A stretch of DNA of 7,165 nucleotides, taken from contig JACQAX010000327.1 in assembly GCA_016194795.1 (NCBI GenBank), positions 1 to 7,165 of the forward strand, written 5' to 3'. Below, one piece after another: positions 1 through 7,165 of the stretch. The stretch is from Deltaproteobacteria bacterium (lineage in GTDB: Bacteria > Bdellovibrionota > UBA1018 > UBA923). The number at the start of each line of letters is the position of its first letter. The first letter of the stretch is position 1. Under the pieces are notes generated by a model. It did no database searches, was not told where the DNA came from, and saw only the letters and a list, made by a program, of their open reading frames with translations. The position numbers and the translations under genes are program-made.

Positions 1-3000
1 AGCGCGAGCAGCGCCGGTAGCGGGGGCACGTCCGCGATCAGCACGACGACGAAGACGAACACCCCGCTCGGTACCGCGGTGTCGCAGCTTCCGACCACGG
101 ATCCCCAGTGCACGATTTTCGCGAACAACGCGCACGACCTCGCCGCCTGCCTCGGCTGCAAGCAGATCCTCTGCCCGTGCGCGCAGGTCGATCCGCTGCG
201 CCCGACCGTTTGCCTCGATACGAATCAGATCGCGTGCACGGCCGACATCAACCAGCTCGTGCAGTGCGTGCACGACAACACCAACTCCGGTGGCGCCGGT
301 GGCGCCGGCCAGTGCAGCGTCAAATGCGGCACCGGTCAGGTGGCGGACTTCGCGGCCTGCGTCTGCCGCGACGCCACTCCGTCAACTTCGGTCGGCCCGG
401 CTCCGGGCTTCGAGGACACCGGCACTCCTTATCTCGAGCCCGGCTTCGTCGTCGGCGACCGTTTCTGCCCGCCGCTCGACGTCGGTACGGCGCAGAGCAG
501 CTGCCTGCTTGAAGCGAACATCCCGGGACAAGGCGGTGGCGCCACGCCGCAGCCGCTCAACCTCGGCGTACCGCCACGCTACGCCCAACAGGCTCCGGCC
601 AACGTCTATCCGGACGTGGGCTACCTCCGCTGGGACCTGGCGCTCGATGCCTCGCAGTACGGTCCGGCGTATACGCTCGCGCAGCGCAAGCCGTTTCTGG
701 GAACCTGGGCGAGCTTTCCGTTCACGCCGAGCATGTACTTCCAGCTCAAGCCCGACACCCAGCTCGCGAACCCGAACAACTCGGTGAACTTCCGCGACTG
801 CGTCGAGCATTTCAGCGGTTTCAAGATCGATCCGACCGCGGTGCCCCCGTTCACCGTCGCGATCTCCAGCAGCTCGGAGTGCCAGAACGACGGCTCCTCC
901 GGCAACTTCGGCACGCATAATCCGACGTCCGTGTTTCTCACGACGTCCAACGGCTCCGCCAACGTGAGCAACTCCAAGAACGGCGTCGCGACCGTCCCGA
1001 ACATCTCGGCCAACGGCGCGGTCGCGAACCCCAACCTGATCACCTTCGACGACAAGGCCAACCCGAAGATGCTCACCGCGATCGGCTTGAACAAAGACGT
1101 CACCGGCGTCGGGCTCAGCGATGACGGCCCCGACGTCCAGCGCTCCGGAACGGGCCTGTTCTCGAACATCGGCTACTATAAATACACCTGGGGACCAATC
1201 CTGGTGAATCGCACCCCGGCGGCGGGCTCGTCGACGGCGCCGGTCGCGCTCGCGAGCGCGACCGTCTCGGGTCGCGTGGCCATCAACATGAACCTGGGCT
1301 TCGCTCCCGCGTCGATGATCGAGTCGAGCGCCGCCTCGCCGCTTTCCGTGACCTCGTCGGTGACCACGCGCGACTGCACGGTGAACTCGAACCCGTTTCC
1401 GTGCGTGACGACGATCGCCTACCGCGCCGCCGGCGGCGGGGTGCTGAGCCAGTCGCTCAGCCCGGCGTTCGCGACGAACCATCTTTCGTCGACGGTCATG
1501 GCGCTGCCGACCGGCGTTACGGCCGTGAGCTCGCCGAAGATCATCGAGGACACCTCGCAGCTCGATGTGACCGTCGGCCACGTCACGATGCCCGCGCGCC
1601 TGCGCACCTTCGTTCGCGGCGACGACGGCAACATCTACATGACCCGGTTCGAGAACGGGAAATGGTTCCCGTGGCTGAGCCTCGGCCGCCCCTGGTCGTG
1701 CTCGCCGGGCGCCTGCGGATCGGGCGCGGTGTCGACCCTTCCCATCGTCTATCAGCCGCAGATGGATCCGAGCATCGGCTACACCGGCGCGGTCAACGAC
1801 GGCCTGAGCATCGTCGGGGAACCGGTCGTCGTTTCCCTGATGAGCACGAACAAGGTCTACGCGAACCTCGGCGGCCTCGTCTCGGGCGCCCCGCTCGCGT
1901 TCGCCAACATGGTCACCCCGGCGGGCGCCACCTACACCGGCGTCAAGGTTCGCCTGAACGCCAATCTTACGACCAAAGACTATCTGACGATTTATTTCGA
2001 TCAGGACCCGTTCACCCCCAAAGGTCCGGGCAACGTCATGGCCGCCAACCAAAGCGTCGTCCTGAGCGGCTTCAAGCTGACGGGACTCGTCGGCGGAACC
2101 TTCAACACCCCGAGCGGCGCGGCGGCGACGATCGCCGCGGTGTGCCGCCCGAATAACGGCGGCGGCACCGGTGTCGTCGCCGGCTGCGATCAGACCGCGA
2201 ACGCCCCGGGCCACATCCTCATCGACGTCACCGGTCAGGCGGTCACGCTCTCGCCGGGCTCCTCCGGCCTCTCGAGCACGGCGCGCATCACGCAAAGCGA
2301 CCCCCGCAACGGGACTGGCGGCTTGATCGGCGTCTTCGTGCGCGTTTCGCAGATGGACTCCTCGGACGGGCTCGCGGGCCCGTACCACAACTCGATCTGG
2401 TACACGACGGCCCGCGTGTTGGACGGCGTGAGCTTCGTAGCCGGCCAGCCGTGGGAATTCGACAAGGTGGAAAACTGGTCGAAGTGGATGCTCGTCTACC
2501 AGAACGGCAACGCCCCGGACTTCCTCGTGCAAGGCAACCCGCTCGTGTTGCTCAAGGGCACCGTCTCCGCTCCACGGTTCTATGCCTTCGCCACGGCGGC
2601 GCGGACGGCCGGCCTGGTCGCCATGCCGCTCCACCCGCCCATCGGACAGACCGGCGCGGTCTCCTCGAAGGTGCTTGGCGCCTTTCAGATCAACAACTGG
2701 CCGATCCAGGGCGGCGGCTCGACCAAGATTTACACGAACACGAACCAGAACCCGGCGGCGAACTGGTACAATTACGGGACCCGTCTGGCGATCGCGTTCC
2801 ACAACGGGTTTCCGGTTTCGACCGGAGCCGCGACTCTTGGCGACACCAGCTGGAGCGTGCCGGCGACGATGGACATCAACGCGACGGCCGGCATCATCAG
2901 CGAATGGACCTACGCGGACTTGTCCTCTCCGGCCAATAACATCCGGCTCTTCGGCATGGACATCATCAACTCGGAGAACCCCTGCTGGTCCGCCGAGGAG

Positions 3001-3777
3001 AAGGGCTCGGGCGGCTTCGCCAATGCCGATGCCGCCAGCTTCAGCTGGCCGCGCCTCGTCGCGCCCTGCAAGTACCAGAAGACCATGCGCTGGGTGGAAT
3101 TCGACGTCTCCGGCGCGCCCACCGCGACCTGCCACGGCATCTACAACCCGGCGCCGGGCATGAACCCCACGCAAGGCAACCCGAACCTGGACTATGCCTT
3201 GAGCTTCGGGATGAACTTCGTGGGAACGCCGCACGCGATCAACCTCAAGAACGCGGTCAACCCCGGGCCCCTCGACAAGACGGCCACCCAGTCGCCGTTC
3301 TTCAGATTCCAAACGAGCATCTTCCTGTTCGGGCGAGCCGTCTGCCCCGACTCGTCCTCGTGCGACCCGATCAACCCGGTGCTCGCCTACGCGGCCGTGT
3401 ACCACAACTCCGAGTGCTTCTTCGGCAACCGCAATTACGACAAGCCCACGATGGGCGACAGCGACGAGGCTCCGGACGTGCACATGTATTATCCCGGCCT
3501 CTACCTCGGCTGGCACGAGAACTTCTTCGGCAACGGCACGCCGGCTCGTCAGTCCGACCACCTGCTCAGCTCGTTCAACCCGACGGCCGACGTGATCCCG
3601 CAGTTCTCGTACGCGATGTTCTATCAGGGCAACGAGGCGTCGATGTTCTTCGTGACGCGCGACCCGAGCGGCTCGATCGCGCACGGCTTCTGGGAAGCGA
3701 ACGACGACGCCTCGGGCAACATCGCGAGCGGCGGGCGCGACTTCGCGATCTTCACGTCCGGCGCTTACACGAACTGA
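1..3777 (+). CDS. Very large secreted or surface Cys-rich protein of unknown function (5' end outside window)
   Basis: The frame is open from base 1 to the TGA at 3775-3777, so about 1258 residues are visible and the true start lies upstream. The GTG at 79 is only the first start codon in the window, and in-frame Ser/Thr-rich sequence precedes it. I do not recognise a family. A 12-Cys module (109-366) is followed by a Gly-Gly-Ala linker and a long body rich in Asn, Gly, Ser, Thr and Pro, poor in Lys and Glu, with scattered aromatic residues. The body holds 16 more Cys, an even total of 28, which fits an exported, disulfide-bonded protein. A segment at about 1609-1686 (R-G-D-D-G-N-I-Y then G-K-W-F-P-W) resembles one PLL/DUF346 propeller blade. 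I see no membrane helix, LPXTG motif, catalytic motif or C-terminal sorting signal; a signal peptide would lie upstream. GC-biased codon use throughout supports real coding. The last 26 bases overlap the convergent J-domain gene. Export is an inference, and an adhesin, lectin-like or structural surface role is only a guess. Confidence 0.85.
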   Translation, partial: SASSAGSGGTSAISTTTKTNTPLGTAVSQLPTTDPQCTIFANNAHDLAACLGCKQILCPCAQVDPLRPTVCLDTNQIACTADINQLVQCVHDNTNSGGAGGAGQCSVKCGTGQVADFAACVCRDATPSTSVGPAPGFEDTGTPYLEPGFVVGDRFCPPLDVGTAQSSCLLEANIPGQGGGATPQPLNLGVPPRYAQQAPANVYPDVGYLRWDLALDASQYGPAYTLAQRKPFLGTWASFPFTPSMYFQLKPDTQLANPNNSVNFRDCVEHFSGFKIDPTAVPPFTVAISSSSECQNDGSSGNFGTHNPTSVFLTTSNGSANVSNSKNGVATVPNISANGAVANPNLITFDDKANPKMLTAIGLNKDVTGVGLSDDGPDVQRSGTGLFSNIGYYKYTWGPILVNRTPAAGSSTAPVALASATVSGRVAINMNLGFAPASMIESSAASPLSVTSSVTTRDCTVNSNPFPCVTTIAYRAAGGGVLSQSLSPAFATNHLSSTVMALPTGVTAVSSPKIIEDTSQLDVTVGHVTMPARLRTFVRGDDGNIYMTRFENGKWFPWLSLGRPWSCSPGACGSGAVSTLPIVYQPQMDPSIGYTGAVNDGLSIVGEPVVVSLMSTNKVYANLGGLVSGAPLAFANMVTPAGATYTGVKVRLNANLTTKDYLTIYFDQDPFTPKGPGNVMAANQSVVLSGFKLTGLVGGTFNTPSGAAATIAAVCRPNNGGGTGVVAGCDQTANAPGHILIDVTGQAVTLSPGSSGLSSTARITQSDPRNGTGGLIGVFVRVSQMDSSDGLAGPYHNSIWYTTARVLDGVSFVAGQPWEFDKVENWSKWMLVYQNGNAPDFLVQGNPLVLLKGTVSAPRFYAFATAARTAGLVAMPLHPPIGQTGAVSSKVLGAFQINNWPIQGGGSTKIYTNTNQNPAANWYNYGTRLAIAFHNGFPVSTGAATLGDTSWSVPATMDINATAGIISEWTYADLSSPANNIRLFGMDIINSENPCWSAEEKGSGGFANADAASFSWPRLVAPCKYQKTMRWVEFDVSGAPTATCHGIYNPAPGMNPTQGNPNLDYALSFGMNFVGTPHAINLKNAVNPGPLDKTATQSPFFRFQTSIFLFGRAVCPDSSSCDPINPVLAYAAVYHNSECFFGNRNYDKPTMGDSDEAPDVHMYYPGLYLGWHENFFGNGTPARQSDHLLSSFNPTADVIPQFSYAMFYQGNEASMFFVTRDPSGSIAHGFWEANDDASGNIASGGRDFAIFTSGAYTN
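109..366 (+). other. Cys-rich module near the visible N-terminus of the large secreted protein
   Basis: Twelve cysteines fall within about 86 codons. The first eight lie before a Gly/Ala linker, with spacings that include C-x2-C and C-P-C. The last four follow it in a C-x3-C then C-V-C pattern. The density and even number suggest a compact disulfide-bonded domain, loosely like EGF-type modules, but I cannot assign it to a named family. The preceding residues (1-108) are Ser/Thr/Gly-rich and look like a linker from a further upstream domain. Confidence 0.6.
289..306 (+). repeat. Two tandem copies of a 9-base unit encoding Gly-Gly-Ala
   Basis: The unit GGTGGCGCC occurs twice in a row, in frame, and gives a short Gly-Gly-Ala-Gly-Gly-Ala linker between the first eight and last four cysteines of the Cys-rich module. 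It is a coding microrepeat that could vary in copy number by slippage. Confidence 0.7.
1609..1686 (+). other. Possible single PLL/DUF346-like beta-propeller blade within the large secreted protein
   Basis: The encoded stretch runs F-V-R-G-D-D-G-N-I-Y, then R-F-E-N-G-K-W, then W-L-S-L-G. This matches the look of the repeat in PLL-type lectin and sialidase-like propellers: R-G-x-D-(N/G)-x-(L/I)-Y/W, then W-x-G-x-W and a closing S-L-G. Those proteins normally carry several such blades in a row, and I see only one here. It may be a diverged propeller or a chance resemblance. Confidence 0.35.
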
Positions 3778-4252
3778 GCATGCGATCGCGCGCCTCCTGC
3801 ACGAGGAGCACGACCTGATGCGCCCGCGCCTGATGGCCGCGGCCGGCGCCGGCGAAACGATCGGGGTGGTACTTTTTCAGGAGCCGCTTGTACGCCTTCT
3901 CGATCGCGCCCTCGTCCGCATCGACCGCGATGCCGAGAAGCTCGTGGGGTGGCGTCGTCTTGCTCCAGCTCGGAAAGTCGGAGGCGAGGGCGAGCGGCGG
4001 CTCGCGCGAGTCGGCGCGCTCCGGCGCCTGGCGTTGCGCGGCGGCGGCCGGCGCGGGCGAGCCGGCGATTCGGCTTCGCCGAAGGGCCGCGTACGCGTTC
4101 ACGTCCGGGGTCGCTCCGGCGTCGCGCTCCAGCCTGCGCTTTCGCACGAAGTAGAGGATGCCGGTCACGAGGACGAACCCCAGGAACACCGCCTGGAGGA
4201 TCTGGTAGACCTTGATACCGTCGGGATTCTCGAGAGAGCCACGGCCATGCAT
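3752..4252 (-). CDS. Membrane-anchored J-domain (DnaJ-like) co-chaperone, 166 aa
   Basis: This is a class III-type J protein: a J-domain with none of the Gly/Phe, zinc or CTD parts of DnaJ. A hydrophobic helix spans about residues 15-36 and is followed at once by R-K-R-R, so by the positive-inside rule the rest should face the cytoplasm. Residues 41-100 form an Ala/Pro/Arg-rich linker of low complexity. The J-domain fills about 101-160: helix I (H-E-L-L-G-I), a basic helix II (A-Y-K-R-L-L-K-K-Y), the essential H-P-D at 129-131 (bases 3860-3868), and helix III ending in E-A-R-D-R-M-L. J-domains stimulate the ATPase of DnaK-type Hsp70, so it probably recruits DnaK to the inner membrane. DjlA has a similar anchor-then-C-terminal-J layout, but its TerB-like middle domain is absent here. 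The ATG at 4252 is the first start after the in-frame stop at 4322-4324, with no ATG, GTG or TTG between. Its Shine-Dalgarno is weak (GAGAG). The 3' end overlaps the large secreted-protein gene by 26 bases, and the ComEC-like gene diverges upstream. Its client is unknown. Confidence 0.87.
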   Translation of the reverse strand: MHGRGSLENPDGIKVYQILQAVFLGFVLVTGILYFVRKRRLERDAGATPDVNAYAALRRSRIAGSPAPAAAAQRQAPERADSREPPLALASDFPSWSKTTPPHELLGIAVDADEGAIEKAYKRLLKKYHPDRFAGAGRGHQARAHQVVLLVQEARDRMLSSCKRRT

Positions 4253-4316
4253 ATCTCTCGATTCTAGCCCAGCGAACGCCGCCGGACATGGCCTAAATTT
4301 AGCAACCGCCGGAAGG
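4253..4316. promoter_or_regulatory. Divergent spacer between the J-domain and ComEC-like genes, with candidate -10 elements
   Basis: This 64-base gap is the only real intergenic stretch and probably holds promoters for both divergent genes. On the minus strand TAGAAT (4266-4261) matches the sigma-70 -10 consensus at 5 of 6 bases. It sits so close to the J-domain ATG that a transcript from it would be nearly leaderless. On the plus strand the 8-base palindrome TAAATTTA (4294-4301) stands out in GC-rich surroundings and contains a weak -10-like TAAATT about 18 bases before the ComEC-like ATG. I found no convincing -35 for either direction, so the exact promoters are uncertain. Confidence 0.4.
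4311..4316 (+). promoter_or_regulatory. Candidate ribosome binding site touching the ATG of the ComEC-like gene
   Basis: GGAAGG lies directly against the ATG at 4317 with no spacer, closer than the usual 5-9 bases. It is the best purine-rich match near this start, but the tight spacing leaves open a start at the in-frame GTG at 4359, which has AAGG a few bases before it. Confidence 0.4.
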
Positions 4317-5396
4317 ATGGTTCAGCCGATTTCCCGCCTCGCGGCGGCTGCAAGGCAGGTGGCCGTCAGACAGCGGGTCCTCCTCATCCTCGTGCTCCTC
4401 GCGACGGCGTCGGTCGTGCCGGCCGAGCTTTCCCGGCGCCCCCGCCCCTGGCTCGGGCACGCTTCCAAGCGGCATGCGCCGCTCCCGCGCGCTCCGGCCG
4501 TCGACGTACCGGCTTACTTCACGGCCTGGCGACAGGCTTACCTGCGCGCCAACGAGACGAGCGACGTCTCGGGGCTCGTGCGCGGGATTTTTCTCGGCGA
4601 GGACTCGGCGGTCGCGCCCCCGGTGCGCGAGCTTTTCCGCGACGCCGGGCTCTCCCACCTGCTGGCGGCCAGCGGGTACAACTGCTGGATCGTCGCGCTG
4701 GCGTTCGGACTGGCGCTGCAGCTCGCGGCGCGCGCGTGCGCGGGTCAGTTGCCCGCGCGAATCTCCCTCCAGGCGCGGAGGACCGCCGCGCCCCTCTCCC
4801 GCCTCGCCGGCGCCTGGCTCTTCTGGCTCTGGACCGACCAGTCGCCGCCGATCACCCGTTCGGCGCTCATGATCACCGCCAAATCCGCGCTCGACGCGGC
4901 CGGCATCGCGGTGCCGCTCTGGCGCCTTCTGCTCGGCCAGTATCTCGTGTCGCTGACCGTGGCGCCGGCGCTCTGGCATAGCGCGAGCTTTCAGCTCACC
5001 TATGGCTGCCTCTTCGGAATCCTGTCCGTGCCGCGCCTCTTCGCGCGCTTTCGTCCGGAGACCGGGCTTCTTTCCGGAGCTCCCTGGGATTACTTCTTTA
5101 CCAGCCTGGGCGCCGTGACGGGCTGCCTTCCCGCGTGCTGGATCGCCTTTGGCGAGGTCAACTTCACGAGCATCACCACCAACTGGTTCGCGGTACCGCC
5201 CGTGAGCTTCGCGATCATGCCGCTGGCGCTGGCACAGATGCTTCTGCTCGCCCCGGGCCTCGGCGTCGAGCATACGCGGCTTGGCCTTCTCGCGACGCAC
5301 GCGCTGGGCGGCGCGGCGTCCGAGGCGGCCACGCTGCTCCACCGCGCGCTGGCCGCGTGGATGTCGGTCGCGCCTTCGCTGCGCTGGCATCCGTGA
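4317..5396 (+). CDS. Stand-alone ComEC/Rec2 competence-domain membrane protein, 359 aa
   Basis: ComEC forms the inner-membrane channel that takes up single-stranded DNA in natural transformation. The core competence domain is clear. Residues 86-122 carry the F-L-G-E-D-S, V-R-E-L-F-R-D-A-G-L-S-H-L-L-A-A-S-G stretch typical of the family. A P-P-I-T-R-S-A-L-M motif is at about 177-185, A-S-F-Q-L-T-Y-G at 223-230, and N-W-F-A-V-P-P-V-S near 289-297. Several hydrophobic helices are visible (about 20-34, 123-140, 163-173, 200-218, 262-280, 290-312). Full ComEC proteins are usually 600-800 residues with an N-terminal OB-type domain (DUF4131) and a C-terminal metallo-beta-lactamase-like domain; both are missing and there is no room for them downstream. 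I chose the ATG at 4317. An upstream ATG at 4212 would overlap the J-domain gene and add codons CTA and TTA, which the genes here avoid. GTG 4359 is an alternative, placing the first helix at the N-terminus. The gene ends 9 bases from the convergent cyclase gene. DNA uptake is likely from the family, but the bare core may have another transport role. Confidence 0.85.
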   Translation: MVQPISRLAAAARQVAVRQRVLLILVLLATASVVPAELSRRPRPWLGHASKRHAPLPRAPAVDVPAYFTAWRQAYLRANETSDVSGLVRGIFLGEDSAVAPPVRELFRDAGLSHLLAASGYNCWIVALAFGLALQLAARACAGQLPARISLQARRTAAPLSRLAGAWLFWLWTDQSPPITRSALMITAKSALDAAGIAVPLWRLLLGQYLVSLTVAPALWHSASFQLTYGCLFGILSVPRLFARFRPETGLLSGAPWDYFFTSLGAVTGCLPACWIAFGEVNFTSITTNWFAVPPVSFAIMPLALAQMLLLAPGLGVEHTRLGLLATHALGGAASEAATLLHRALAAWMSVAPSLRWHP

Positions 5397-5405
5397 ATCC
5401 GGCGC
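5381..5405 (+). terminator. Weak stem-loop at the convergent end of the ComEC-like and cyclase genes
   Basis: GCGCTGG (5381-5387) can pair with CCGGCGC (5399-5405) in a 7-bp stem with one G-U pair and an 11-base loop that spans the ComEC-like stop codon. No T-run follows on either strand, and on the minus strand the wobble becomes a mismatch. It could contribute to termination of the plus-strand gene, but such a stem is easy to find by chance in GC-rich DNA. Confidence 0.2.

Positions 5406-7165
<1,760 letters not shown>

Noticed and set aside
382..3684. A 1100-codon open frame antisense to the giant secreted-protein gene
   Set aside because: It is exactly codon-aligned with the sense frame, so its stops could come only from sense codons TTA, CTA and TCA, which this GC-rich gene almost never uses. 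It ends at a TCA Ser codon at 382-384. Its Arg/His-rich product looks like a composition artefact.
3794..3808. Small hairpin CTCCT-GCACG-AGGAG just after the giant gene's stop
   Set aside because: The stem is only five base pairs, has no T-run, and lies inside the J-domain coding sequence. It is too weak to call a terminator.
3765..4289. Alternative minus- and plus-strand frames across the J-domain gene
   Set aside because: They are Arg/Ala-rich with no family resemblance, whereas the 3752-4252 minus frame has a membrane helix and a complete J-domain with the HPD motif.
4212..4316. N-terminal extension of the ComEC-like protein to the ATG at 4212
   Set aside because: It would overlap the J-domain gene, cover the divergent promoter region, and use CTA and TTA codons within four positions. 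The added residues show no hydrophobic or conserved character.
4299..5390. A 363-codon open frame antisense to the ComEC-like gene
   Set aside because: It is also codon-aligned with the sense gene and ends at a TTA codon at 4299-4301, just upstream of the chosen ATG. Its product is Arg/Glu-rich low-complexity sequence, while the plus strand has clear ComEC motifs.

Overview
The window is GC-rich DNA, packed with genes, from a bacterium that is probably Gram-negative. Third codon positions are mostly G or C, and the codons TTA, CTA and TCA are almost absent from the genes. The four recognised or supported genes are a very large secreted Cys-rich protein, a membrane-anchored J-domain protein, a ComEC-type membrane protein and a HAMP-adenylate cyclase-HEAT protein. 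This mix fits Myxococcota, Bdellovibrionota or related (old 'deltaproteobacterial') lineages, but the sequence does not fix the taxon. I see no RNA genes, mobile elements, CRISPR array, phage genes or sign of recent transfer.

Layout. (1) 1-3777, plus strand: the 3' part of a huge open frame with no recognised family. It is already open at base 1. It carries a 12-Cys module near the window start, a long Asn/Gly/Ser/Thr-rich body, and one stretch resembling a single blade of a PLL/DUF346-type beta-propeller. (2) 3752-4252, minus strand: a short J-domain protein with one N-terminal membrane helix. Its last 26 bases overlap the end of gene 1 tail to tail. (3) 4253-4316: a 64-base divergent spacer, the only real non-coding stretch, with AT-rich promoter-like hexamers. 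(4) 4317-5396, plus strand: a stand-alone ComEC/Rec2 competence-domain membrane protein lacking the usual N-terminal OB-type domain and C-terminal metallo-beta-lactamase-like domain. (5) 5406-7165, minus strand: a membrane-bound class III adenylate cyclase (TM, HAMP, cyclase) with about eight C-terminal HEAT-like repeats. It is cut by the window end and separated from the ComEC-like gene by only 9 bases.

The genes alternate in strand (+, -, +, -), so no two in the window share an operon. The J-domain and ComEC-like genes share a divergent control region, and the two tail-to-tail junctions leave almost no room for terminators. No joint pathway is evident. cAMP control of competence is known in other bacteria (CRP in Haemophilus and Vibrio), but a link between the cyclase and the ComEC-like gene here would be speculation. 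I found no clear new multi-gene system. The most unusual items are the two protein architectures (bare ComEC core, cyclase-HEAT fusion) and the uncharacterised giant Cys-rich protein.
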